Source: Phoenix dactylifera (taxonomy: Eukaryota > Streptophyta > Magnoliopsida > Arecales > Arecaceae). Taken from it: a stretch of DNA of 64,000 nt. Every line of letters begins with the position of its first letter. Positions within the stretch are counted from its first letter, which is position 1. Below the pieces are notes generated by a model, which searched no databases, was not told the DNA's origin, and saw nothing but the letters and a program-made list of their open reading frames with translations. The stretch lies in contig NC_052393.1 in assembly GCF_009389715.1 (NCBI RefSeq), forward strand, positions 1,984,001 through 2,048,000. The letters run 5' to 3'. A program made the translations under genes and the position numbers. Shown here in pieces: positions 47,155 to 59,582 of this stretch.

Positions 47155-50100
47155 CTATTTCCATATCTTAACAGATCTGTCATGACTCACAGAGGCAACA
47201 ATTCCAGTGAAAGGCGACTGTGCCAAATCTGCGATCAAGCCTTCATGTGCCTGAACCGTCATGGTCTGGTTCTCAGCCATGTTCCACAGCTCCAAAGTCT
47301 GCAAATATTTGAAAATATATTAGAATCAGCAAAACTTTTTCAAGCCTTACAGATGCCTCTTCTGAAGCCTGCAAGTGAAAACTACACAGCATATGACTGA
47401 ATTACTACATTGATAAAAATATTGACATTTCAAACATCACAAGGATCTATGTCATGGGTAAGAGCACTGAGACCAATTCTAGGAAACAATTCTTCCATGT
47501 TTCCAAGACCTTCTTTTGGAACATCCAGGAAGTAAGGCTACATTAGATGTGTTGAGAAAGCTAAGGAAAATGAAAATGGAAATCTAAATTCAACAATTTC
47601 GCACTGATTTTTGTTTTTCCTTCTAATAAACAGGATTCCAATATAGCAATACAAGTGTATCAGATGAAAGGAGGATTTCTTTTCTAGTTGATAGAAACTT
47701 CAGATTTTTTTGACCTACTGGTGCTAGTGCATCGATGGTCCTTGCTCCTCCCCTGAGGACACATTATGAGCTTGTGGTGCGTTATGCACTATTTGCTGAT
47801 GAGCCCACCCACCCGCATATGCATGCAGAGATGCATAGACACGCACATGCACACACATATGCACACATATCCGAGGGGTTTGTGATGGGTACAACAAGCA
47901 CAGACAAGTCGCAGTTGGCGTGCCAAGCATTCTTTAGTTGCCGCAGACAGAAGATCTGCTTGCCCAGATGATGAGCTTATGAGCATTATGCTCAGAGGCA
48001 CCCTGAAAATGACCAGGACAGGGCTAAACCATCTAATAAGACCTACCAAAAAAACATTAAAAACTTGAGAATTCCTTAAGTTACTTTTAATTCCACCTCC
48101 AGAGAATGTATTCCTATGATACTCTAAACTGCAGAACAGATATAGGTTAAGCCGAAAAAACGCAGAAGAATGATCAATATGCGGATATTTTTGCTAATAC
48201 CAGCAAAGATTTTATAGCCATGTCAGTCAAGTTCTGAACAGACGTACTCAGCTTTCTAAGTGCTGAGCCACAAAGCTATGGCATGTCTCACTTGCTATGT
48301 CTAAACAATTGAGAAAAACAAGAGTTTCTATGAAGTAGATGTGTATGAGACAGATGCAACAGGGATAATGGACAATAAAATAGTCCACTATAGAATAACG
48401 TCTTTTAGATGGCAACCTAATGGTGACAGGGTTTTATCCAAGTCTTTTTCTCCCAAAAAGGGAAAAGATATAAAACTTTCATATGACAGCCAAAAATTAA
48501 CATTTTAGATTCTCAGGGAAGGTAAAAAGTTCATATAGGGCCACACACAAGCATGACAGAGGAGCAGCCAAAAATTATCCGACAAGGTAGGAAAACATAT
48601 ATAGGATTTTGGCCTCACATGGTGTTCCAGCAGCCTGATAACCTTCCAAACTGCCACGGAAGGCTATCACAAGAAAGAACTAGGAATTTTCCTCCAACAA
48701 GATAACATGATGAGAAGAATCACATTTACCTGATAAGCTCCAATGATCAGAAGTTTAGGGTATCTTGGATGGAATATGCATGTATGGAACTGGTTCCCAT
48801 TGGAGCTTAGCTCATGAATGCATTCCCCTGATGTCAAAGACCAGACTTTAACAGAATCCTGACTAACAGATGCCAGTTGGTCTCCATTTGCATCCCAACA
48901 AACAGAGTGTACTTCCTTGTTATGACCCTGCAATTTAACAAGAAAACTATGCATGATAAACGGAAATAAAGATGGTTAACCACATATATTCTATCATACG
49001 AGAAAGTATCCAAGATGTCCATTTTTATTTCCTAGAAAGTACAACTTAGAAGCAATTATATTATGTAACAACACCTGTAACGTGAGTGTCTTCATATCTG
49101 TCTCGACATCAATAATGGACACCACATTTTCCGCAGCTGCAGCCAAAAGATGTCCAATTCTGGGCTGAAATCTTACTTGTGCTGTACCACCCTGTTTTCC
49201 CAATAGTCTAGATCATTAATTCCAAGAACACAGTATGTTAAATTAAAATTATATTTGAAGCAGCGAGTCCAACCTTAGAAACATGGGAGCATGAATACTG
49301 GCTGACATTCCAGTACCGAATTTCACCATTTCCATCACAAGAGCAGAAAACATCCGTCTTCTTAGGATGAAAATCTAGCGAGGTCACTTGGGAGCTGTGC
49401 CCAGCAAACGTGTGCAAACTAAAGTTTGGCTACAAAACCAACAAAACAATTGGAGATTGAAGAAGGAAAGCCAATGGTTAGACAGCAAGATATCTGACTT
49501 ATATTTCAAGCTAAAAATTAGTAGTACATTTCCAAATTACAAATGCTAGTATAAGGGCATTATAATATTAAATGATAACGAAAATATAAAGTATTATAAC
49601 AAGCATGGTCTACCGTACCATCCGGTATGGGGCGAACTGTACTGTACCGAAAGAAAACCAATATAAAACTTAACTTCAAGTTGGTACAAGCCCTATACTG
49701 CCCCATATCGAGGCGTACTGCTCCGTACCGAGGTGTATTGACCTCTACCAAGGCGTACCAAGATGTACTGGTTTGTACTGAGACATACCGACCTGTATCT
49801 GGGCGTACCAAGATAAAAATTGAGAAAAATGACTAGAAAGCTATTTCGGTGCAGGAATGTACCGTACTGTACCATACCGAACTGATAAGTATCGATACAG
49901 TACCGAGTACCAAAATTGCGGACCTTAATAACAAGCAATAATAACAAGAAATACTGGGACTATATGATCTGGTAGATACATGCTACTCTACAAGTTATTC
50001 TGAATTTGGATTTTTATGGAGATTTTCTAATAAGAACACCAAATTGACATTAAACAGACATGTACTAGCATCTACCTCCTGTCACCACTATTTCTTATTC

Positions 50101-53100
50101 GACTATCACCAACATAGAAGATAAACCCGGCTTACCAATGACACATTTCTATAATTTTGTGTTATTCTACAAGTAGAATAGCATGCAACTGTCAACAATG
50201 TTGGTTAACTCATCAGCATGTGATAGAAGAGTGTGGATTTAGCAACTCAAGTACGGATTTGCTTGGAAGCCCTTTTCCCGGCTGCTCTCTTGCTTCCTTT
50301 GTTATTTAGTTAATTAGCATAAACCAATTTCAGCTTGAATAAAATTCCAAACTGCTGTCAAATTACCCTAGTTGACACATTGAACTTCCATAAGTTATAA
50401 CTAATGAATTTATCCCAAATGCATGAGCCACAAGGGAGTCAAGTCTATGATGTTACCCTCAGGATTCGCCTCCTACATCCAGAAAAGCAAAGGAGTAACT
50501 CACAAAGGATGTTGATCTAAGAACCTATGAGGATTAAGTAAAAGAAATAGAGTTAGGATGAATTAACATGATATATACAACTGTAATAGAGTTAGGATGT
50601 TGATCCGGGAATCTATGTGGATTAAAGTAAAAACAATATTGTTAGGATGAATTAACATGACATATACTACTATAATCGTATGCATGTCCATCCCCAAATT
50701 CCACTCGACCATGGGATCCAGCCCTCTACAACTCCACCTGCAATTTTGATTTTTGACTCTGTTCCCCTCTTTTGTTTGTTTCTTTTCCTCCAACAACGCC
50801 CAATCCATCTTTCGTATTCTACACCACCTGTTTGCATGTACATTGCATGTGCTAAAAACTAGTAATTAAATAACTGTGAGGTGGAGCACAGATCCACCTG
50901 GGCCATGCAAACTGGGTTATTTTAAGCACACGAGGCTATTCTCCCTTTTTCTTTTCTTGTTAAGCAAAAGGATGATGCCGATATCATTCTCTTAGACTAT
51001 GCTTCTTTCAGATCATTCAGAGATCCAAATCAGTCCATGAATCTAGTGGGATTCGTGTTCCTGAAATCCAGGACGAGATCCAAACTGATACAAAATTCCA
51101 GTGAGACTCATTCCAACTCTAACCAAAAGGGTGTTTCAGCATACATGTATTCTCAGAGCAGATATACTTTGAAAAGAGTACTGCAGATCACAGCGCAATT
51201 CACCACACAATTTGCACTGGTCCCATGAGGCAGCTGGGATTGGTGTTAAACAGAGGAGGTAGGTGGTGTCAGGCAGGGAGGTAGAATTCCCAATAATTGA
51301 TTGCCTCTTAGGACCAAGGAACTGAGTAGTGACAGCACTGGTGACCTTTACCATTTTCCTTTTGGGAATAAAACATGAAAATTTCCACACAACAGAAATA
51401 TTCATGCTTCTCTACGTAGTAGCAGGATATGCAACCAACAAATATATGATATAGTTTAATGTCTACATATAATAATAAAGCAAGTATTAACTAGAAAATA
51501 ACAAATTAAAACACCATCAGGAGTTAAAAGTAGAGATTTTTTTACTTCAGCAGCATTCCAAAGTCGCACAGTTCTATCAAAAGATGATGTAACCAGCTGA
51601 GTTGAGTTTGGCCTAAAACGGATATCCGTAATAATAAAAGAGTGTTCCTCAGGAGTGCTCTCTGTTTGTAGAGTATCCATGTTCCAGAGAACAGCCTATA
51701 ACATTAAAGATTAGATGGTAAATCCTAGAATTCCAGTATCAATTAAATAGAAGATAAACTCTACCAGATAAATGCATGCAACTTGAAGATGGATATATAC
51801 ATCATGTAAAGCTACATATGATAACCAATAGCACAAAACAGTTGACAGTAATATGACAAACCAAGAGAGCATATTATCATATAATAGTTTACAAACATAG
51901 TTATAAAATTTCAGCGAGACAGAAAAGGATTGACACCCTTTCTCTTCCACGCCTTTCCTCTCCCAACAAACCCAAGGCCCAACCACTTCTTGGGTGCAGT
52001 TTTGGGTTTTCAAAATTTTATTTCTTTACAGTATGGTATCTAAGTCCTATGTTTGTTATGGAATAAAAGGATTTGGATGTTCCTTCTCCTCCTTTGAGGC
52101 CTCTGTTGCTTGCTTTCTCCTTTTCACATTTAATCTCTTCAATCCTATCTTCTTCCACTTCCTTTCCCTTCATATGCGCTTATCTTCTACGAAGGTTCGC
52201 CGTACCGGCCCGAACTAAGTGGTACAGAGCATACCGTACTGATACTTCGTACGTAAAAAAATTTCATACCGACACTGTGCTAGTGAGGCATCGGTACAGG
52301 GTTCGGTATCGAGATGGCGAACCTTGCTTCTACCACAGCAAATAATTTGAGATTGAATCTAAAATTATAAACATCAAAGAAATTCTTAAAAGCAGGTCCA
52401 AACTACAAAGGAGCTTGTGGCACAAAAACCGTTGCATAGGCAACCTTGTGACAAGATACAAACTGTATAGAGAATCAAATGAGACTGCAAGTTTTAAATT
52501 TCTATATTCACCCCCGCACATGCAAGACCCAATAACTTCTGTGTGTATCCAAGAACTTTTTCAATTTATGATTTATTTGGCAACACTTTATATTTGTGCA
52601 GGTATGTCATAAAAAATCTATGGCCACGTTCATCTCCTTAATAGAACATGCAAAATCTAAACATAGGCATAACTTAATGGTAAAGTGCATTCTTGGAGGA
52701 TTTATTTTATAATGACATATGAACTGAAGCATACTTTCTATAATTGACTGAAAATACTTAACTCTGCTGCTAATAATATGTAGCCAAATCCTTGAATTCG
52801 GCTTTGCTCAATATGACACAATCCCCACTTTTACTAGTACTTACACAACACAAATCCTTCTATATTGTATCATAGATATATTAGTATTGCCGAAAGTATC
52901 TTTTATTGCAAAAGCTATTTAGTTCACCTTCTTCTCATGCCCAGCACTGGCCAGTAGCTTTCCATCTGAAGAGAAGTGGCAGCAAACAACTTTGCCATTG
53001 CTTGTACGGATAGAACTGACTTCAGTAAAGGTAAAACCTGAAAAGAGAGTGCGAACATGTTAATGGTTATCTAGCAGAAGTTCTGATGTGATGACAGAAA

Positions 53101-54591
53101 ACTACCCTTTAAAGACTCTGTGTTGTGTTCTGCAGGACTACTTTTCAATGCAGCAAATATATCTCTTGCATCTCCATCTTCTTGTGACAGAAATGATTCC
53201 ACATTATCATCCAAAGAACCAACATCCCCAAAGTGCTCCAAGTCATCCTGTTGTTTAAAGATGCAGATAGTTTAAGGTGGATAAATTGGAAAGGACTTCC
53301 CTAGCTTGCTTGCAAATGACATTGAAAGAATTGTGCCAGGAGTTACCATTTGATTTGATGAAGAAGCAAGTCCACCTGTTCCATCTGCACCATACATCAT
53401 TAAACTTTTTGACATGTTGGTTACATGTTGCAAATTACCAGCAGCTGCAACTCCATCACCAGGTGTATGAGTGGATGGAGTTGATGGAGGGGAGTTGGGA
53501 GAGGGTCCAACAGTATTTCCTGTACCAGTACTGTTTGCAGCTCCAGAAGAAGTAGGCGGTTTCCTTTTCCTAACATTCTGGATGTTTAAGAATGTGATTT
53601 ACAATTAAAGAAATGACAATGAATGAACTTAGACTTAAGAAAACTAGCTTATGTAGCATAAGCTGACCATCATTGCTGAACAGCTACCAGACTGGGCAAA
53701 GAAAATAAATATTTCCTTGAGAGAAGAAATCAAAAGTGAGAGATAAATCTGACCCTATTTGGTGCTTGTCGCAACTGTTGTTGCTGTTGCAGTTCCTGTT
53801 GTTGCTGATTAGAGGATTGCTGCATCTGGGCCACCTTCGACTAAACATTTTTAGTCAGTACAAAATAAAGATGCAGGGATAATCATATAAACAAATATAA
53901 ATAATACATTTCAAAACCATCTAAAGGCCAAAAGATCCAGCATGAGAATTAAAAGTTCCACAATCCACAGGAATCTAAATGATACTTCTTTTTCAAACTA
54001 ATGAAAAATATGAAAAATGTCATGTAAAAGTAGACAGAAGTGGCACTTGTCAGTGACTGGCATAGACAACAGAAGCAGTGTAAGAACCAGAGGGAGGAAG
54101 AGAGATTAGACTCACAAGATTACTTGTATTAGGTGACCTTTAAGAGAACTGACCTTCATTAGATATTCAGATTGATCCTGTCTGACCATTGGAGAATTTG
54201 ATTGAATTGGGGAACCGATCGATCCATCATTTCCACTGACTTGACCATCTTTACCATTCAAACCACCCCTAGGCAAGGCCCTGAATTTTCGTGGATCCAT
54301 TTCCCCATAGTTGAGTGAGCTGCCTAGGCTAGTTTGCGCTTGGGCCTCTGCTAAGAATTGTTGTTGTTGGTGCGATGGGAAAAGTTGAAACTGATTTTGA
54401 GTAGTCATAAAAGGCTTTTGCACTTGTGCACCTAAACTTGGGCGTACTTGGTCAAATCCCTACAGAATGCAATAAATTTCTAAACTTACTACAAAGATTA
54501 CCTGACTAAATGAGAAAAGTGAATTCTTGTACAATTCTTACTGTTAAAGGCCATCCCTTCAATGGGTGACCACTAACACCTTGGTTCAATC
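47155..54591 (-). CDS. LUH: LEUNIG_HOMOLOG-type transcriptional corepressor, C-terminal 562 residues
   Basis: Groucho/Tup1-type plant corepressor. In Arabidopsis LUG and LUH act with SEUSS and recruit histone deacetylase and Mediator. Eleven exons, all GT/AG with matching phases: 54591-54542, 54459-54154, 53840-53754, 53577-53347, 53247-53106, 53037-52928, 51695-51546, 49429-49274, 49191-49075, 48927-48730 and 47298-47155 (TAG stop at 47155). They encode [16 protein letters not shown], a [17 protein letters not shown] segment, a Gln-rich stretch, MDPRKF...[17 protein letters not shown] with [12 protein letters not shown], the acidic [13 protein letters not shown], and seven WD40 repeats ending [12 protein letters not shown]. 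The [10 protein letters not shown] and STPEEH segments favour LUH over LUG. The N-terminal LUFS/LisH exons, roughly 300 residues, are not in the window. Confidence 0.93.
49605..49927. mobile_element. GTACCG-type non-autonomous DNA element, copy 2 (in a LUH intron)
   Basis: It is flanked by a perfect 9-bp direct repeat ATAACAAGC at 49596-49604 and 49928-49936. The left end is ATGGTCTACCGTACC; the right end reverse-complements to TAAGGTCCGCAA. The body is crowded with GTACCG, GTACTG and CGGTA words. A 9-bp target duplication is the signature of Mutator-like elements. It lies in the 2.1-kb intron between the exons ending at 51546 and starting at 49429. Confidence 0.75.
52192..52325. mobile_element. 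GTACCG-type non-autonomous DNA element, copy 3 (134 bp, in a LUH intron)
   Basis: The termini are good inverted repeats: AAGGTTCGCCGTACC on the left and, reverse-complemented, AAGGTTCGCCATCTCG on the right. Nine-base flanks TCTTCTACG and GCTTCTACC agree at seven central positions. CATACCG, CGGTACAG and CGGTATCG words fill the interior. It is the smallest and cleanest member and defines the family terminus. A CT-rich stretch lies immediately upstream. Confidence 0.75.
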
Positions 54592-55067
54592 CTGTAAAAA
54601 TGGACAAGGCAAGGTAAATATGTCTCACAATGTAAATATTATACCGAAACAATATCATGTTGGCTCATGGCCCATATTTCATTTTTAAAGAGCTAAGATA
54701 TATGTTCTCCCTTTGATAAGCTTTTGTTGTAAAAGGTCATTGAATATACACAAGAAACAATTTTAACACACCTATATGATTCCAAATCCAATTTAAACAC
54801 TAAGAGAACAGATAATTAGTGCCATAAATCTAAATAAGATTGTAACTTTGAACAGTAGGAGAGTAAAGGGGGGCAGAGAGAGAGAGAGAGTGAGAGAGGA
54901 GATTCAGAAGTTTATAGATGGTAGAGGTAGACTGCAAAATGTAATCAAATTTTACAGACTGGATGATCAAAAAAAAGGAAGGGGATAGAGTGCAAAAGGA
55001 CTACCACATCTCCTATGCTATTCACAGTATATGAAATGTGGTTAGATCATCAACAACCAAATTCTTT

Positions 55068-55129
<62 letters not shown>

Positions 55130-58100
55130 ATATATAAAATTGGTTAGATTATTTCAAACAGATCCTTGTGTAACACATTTCTGCAGTTTTTTATGTGAAG
55201 GAGCATTATTAAGAGACCCTTTCAACAGCAACTTCGTCATTGTACTGGTAATAATCTGGTGATCTTAACCATCTAGGTGGCGATGAATGTTGGAACATTT
55301 TCCCACTAGCCCAGGAACAAAGACAGCTGAATAGTCTAAATTTAGACTATAGATGGGGTAGGTTCATACAAAATAGCATGATATTGATAAAACGATGTGA
55401 GTAAAAGACAACATGTAAATAAAACAAGTGCTAAGTTACACAGTTTGCAAAGTTATAGGGACATTAATTTAGGGTGAAAAAAAAAGATCAAGATGCCCAA
55501 ATTAGCATGTGAATTTCACATGCTTCAAGTGCATGCAACAAGAAGGCAGTTATGGAAAAACTCAGTCAATATTCTATGTTCTAACCAACATGCCTGTGTA
55601 CTATTTAAGAAGGAAATGAGGTAGGTCATTCTTTTTTGTTACATTTGAGAAATACAGAGGGATAATTACCCAAGTTTGATCTCAGAGTGGCTCCTAGAAG
55701 CACGAGCTAAGGAAAGACATGCACCCAACTCCCACTGGCATGATATAGAACACCTTACATACAATAGTTTACTCTCTCTTTGCCATCTAAAAATATGCTC
55801 AAGGGATTTGATGTCATACTCTTTTCTCTTGGTCAATACCAAATGTAACTTCCTAATCATTTTTCTCTACATTCTCAGTCTCGTATCCAGGTTCTTCAAG
55901 GAAGATGCTCAAAATTAAGCTTGATAATAATAGAGTTGCATACAATGACATTTCAGTTGGGAAGCATGAACACAGATACAGACATGACATGATATGGATA
56001 CGATAAGGTTATTGTATGAGAGATCTTTGAAAATTAGGATATATTATCGCTAGGATACAACAAGCTACAATCTCTAATAAAAAAACCCTTCCGCCCATTC
56101 TTGGAGGTATCCTGGAAGCATCTTTGAGTGCATATGGAAGGTATCCCTAATGCAATTTTTAATTTTGAATAGTAGGATACTTAACATAAGTATCAGACAC
56201 ATACTCTAGAAGTATCAGAAAGTATCGGCATCTGATAAATATCCAATAAAGACATGACATGTGATTTAAAGTATTTGTGCTTTGTAGCAGTTTAGTTATG
56301 CAAATTTCACAGACACAACGTCAATAACGAATAGCTTCTTCAATTCTTTAATACAATATAACACAGTGGGGGGATTTTTCACCAGGAAAAACATCCTTGA
56401 TTTTTGATTCTACACTCCAAAAATTAGGTAAATTTTTTCGAGACATTCTCCACATAACTGAAGAGATCCACCTATGATCCAGCCTAACAAAGGATATGAT
56501 TTTGAGATCTGACTTTTCATAACAGCAATTCAGCAAGATGAGTATGCATGTACTAGAGATAGGAGAGGGAAGGTAGGAAATTAACTGAACAAAAGAGAAT
56601 AAAAGGGCACAAAAACTTCAGATCTTCCATAGCCTGTAGTTCACAAGATATAGGAATCATTTTGTAAAGAAACCCTAGCAAAATATTGATTCGACAATTT
56701 TACATATGCCTGAAGCAAACACCCCTTCGTGCTTTAAAAAAGAGGAGAGGGTGTGGAGAGGAGCATGGGCACCCGAGAGAGATGAGGTGCCTGTCCATCC
56801 TTCACTGTATTTCCTACATTGGTTGGACAGCCAATAATAGCACCCACCACTTAGTAGCTAATTTGGCATCATAAGTTGTCACTTTGTTTGGTGACCTAAA
56901 CCCTTCAGTCATCTAATCTCAAACATATAATAGGATAGAAAAAAAAGAAAAATCCCTTAGAACAAAAATAAAAATAAAAAACTGAAATTAGAGCCCCCAC
57001 AGAGCAATTAATATTAATATCAGCATTTGAAAATTTGGAATCAGAGTGGTGTTAGTATCACCAAGAAACAAACACTATCCATGATGTGTTTAACTACCCC
57101 CAAAGAGCCAATATCCACAAAAACATCGTCTTCTGTTGCGAAAAGCATAAAACTAGCAATTTTTTAAAAAAAAAACACTTCAACTATGGGCAATCATAAC
57201 CCTCAACCCCTCTCCCCATAATTTAGGTTCAGCTTTATGAATCCTCATTTGTTAAGCATTCTAATTTAGTGTTATCTCTAATGTTATGTCAAGCTTTTCC
57301 ATATTTTTTCTTCTAAGTTCTAAGCATGTTACTATTAACCTCTTCCTAAAACCTTTAAGTTTATTTAAAGTATCATGTTTACTAAATTCACCTCAAATTT
57401 CATTTACATGCCCATACCATTAGTCAGAAGCCTACTCCCTTTATTAGCTTTACCCTAAAATCACAAAGTTTGGAGATAAATTATGTTGCTTATGCAGGTT
57501 CTAATGTTGAGTTCAAGTAAAATGAAGTTTAAGCTTTTACCCCCATGGGATCCCCTAACTTCTGAAAATCCTTAATTCCTAACTCATATAGCTTCTGTAT
57601 CTTCTGAAATTAAGAGTTTCATCACCTCGTTGTCCTGCATCATTTAATGTAGCTAATGTTATCAAGACTCTAGTATACAATTTACATGAAAGGTTATGTT
57701 CAAGGAGTAGCCAAGCATTCACGCTTTGAAAGGGATTGGATAAGGTACTGAGCTGAAAGAATATCCTAATTAAAGTTCAAACATCCTTATGCCCTTTCTT
57801 CTTGGTGTGTGACAATCCTAGTATCTATCAAAGCATCAGAGGAAGAAAGTTCTCCCCTCCAAAAATATCCAAATTTTCATATAAAATGAGAAGAAAAGCA
57901 TCATCCTCCATTTAGCCACATGATCATAATTAACTAATCCCTTAATAAGACAGAGCAGTAGAGGAAGGAGAAAAGACAAAACCAAGAGAGGAACAGAAGC
58001 CTAATTAAATTTGCTAATTAGTGCTGCTATCTCGCTTTCTCTTTCCTCAATTACTGCTATCTCCTCACCCTCCCTCTTTCATTGGTTTCTCAGTCAACCT

Positions 58101-58912
58101 CAAGGTTTACAAAAGAGGATGTTATAATGCTTCCGCTGTGTAACAGGAATGACAACTGTGACTTTACATTCTTGTTATTCATCCTAGGTTTGAACTTTGA
58201 ACGTAATCTCCTCCTAAAGAACTGAAATTTTTGGGTTATAGCCCAATTTGTAAGTTTGGAGCATCAAAGAACAATAAATGCTTACTTTATTATTGGCTGT
58301 TAAACTTTAAGGAGTCAACAGCGACAAGAACAACTTAAAATAAAAGAACTGCTAGCCAAATTTTCTATACCAGATTATTTTTAGTTCTCTTAGTGTCTTA
58401 AACTTTACTGGAATAATTCTTGTAAGGGAATATATCATCAAAACTTGGCAACGATTTTATCTCTTGTTGGTTCTATACATTGTATGAATTTATTCATTTT
58501 TTTAATACATATAATCAGAATTATTATAAAAAGCTTCGAAACAAATTAGAGATAAAAGTGGATTCGGTAATAAAGAAAATTGATACTATCTAACAATTTA
58601 GATTGCTTCTATTTACTTTACTAAAAACAAAATGCTAAATAACATATTATAATGTTATGCCAAGTACTAAGTATGCTTTCCATGTTCTTAGTAAATAGAC
58701 AAGTATAACAACTCTTATCCATGCATCGTTAACCAAATACGTTAAATTTGGAAATCCCTACTGCTTACATGGAACTTATTCATCAAAGTAGGTCTGAAAT
58801 TTGGGTGAGTTAACTCACATACAAAATTAATTATTAGCATATTATTATTAATAATTTAGATATAATAAAATCCTTGAACTAAGCAAAGTGTATATGAAAT
58901 ATGCAATGAAAG
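54592..58912 (-). other. Probable long 5' intron of the LUH-type gene, left part
   Basis: The sequence upstream of the exon at 54591 shows no LUFS-domain or Gln-rich exon in any minus-strand frame I read. It contains an (AT)n microsatellite at 55072-55129 and a short GA run at 54883-54899. ORFs here lack motifs. Confidence 0.5.
55072..55129. repeat. (AT)n microsatellite
   Basis: About 29 uninterrupted AT units between CATTTT-like and TGATATA flanks. Confidence 0.95.
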
Positions 58913-58921
58913 GCTTAGACC

Positions 58922-59573
58922 CAAGGATCGTTGTGCCAGTATTGAGGCCCATACCGGTTGCCCAGTGGCACGGTTTGGTATACCCCTATGTCGTTCCTCG
59001 CAAGCCCGTACCGACACAACGAAAAGGGCAAGAAAGAGGGAGAATGGGAGAGGGGAAAAGAGAGGAGGGGGGGAGGGAGGTAGAAGGCTGAAGGAGGGTC
59101 ACGAAGGGGCGGAGGAAGGGTCCACCCTCCCGTTCCCCTATTTCGTTCGAAATAGGGATCTTAGAGGGGGCTCCTTTTTTATTTTAAAGAAATTAAGTGA
59201 AGTCGACAAGGAGGAAGAAATTAAGTGAAGTCGGCAATCCCCTTGTCGACTTCACTTAATTTCTTGAAAATAAAAAAGGACCCCCATCCAGGGCCCTTAT
59301 TTCGAATGAAATAGGGGAACGGGAGGGTGGAGCCCTTCCTCCGCCCCTCTACACCCCGCCCTAGCCCTCTGCAACCCTCCGTCGGCATCCTCCAAGCATC
59401 TGCCTCCCTCTTCCTCTCCCTCTCCCTCCTTCCCCCTCTCTCTTTTTTCCTCTCTCCCGTTCTCCCTGTCCCCCACCCTCGCCTGTATCTCAAACAGAGG
59501 GGTGGAACCATGCCGATCACCCCCGGTACGGTACGCCTCGAACTAGGCGATTCGGGACGGCATGAAAAACCTT
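58922..59573. mobile_element. GTACCG-type foldback element, copy 4, with perfect 9-bp target duplication
   Basis: It is flanked by GCTTAGACC at 58913-58921 and 59574-59582. The ends are CAAGGATCGTTGTGCC and, reverse-complemented, AAGGTTTTTCATGCCG. The interior is a long hairpin: about 59096-59212 pairs with the reverse complement of 59235-59350. Shared stretches include CCACCCTCCCGTTCCCCTAT and GAAATTAAGTGAAGTCGACA. GA-rich and CT-rich flanks extend the pairing outward. Subterminal CCCGTACCG/CGGTACGG words tie it to copies 1-3. The overlapping ORFs are low-complexity artefacts. Confidence 0.85.
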
Positions 59574-59582
59574 GCTTAGACC

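Noticed and set aside
47724..48049. Cys/His-rich ORFs over 47810-47870
   Set aside because: They arise from a CACACA/TGCATG simple-sequence patch within an intron of the LUH-type gene.
55072..55129. (AT)n tract as a possible matrix attachment or origin site
   Set aside because: A plain microsatellite with no supporting context.
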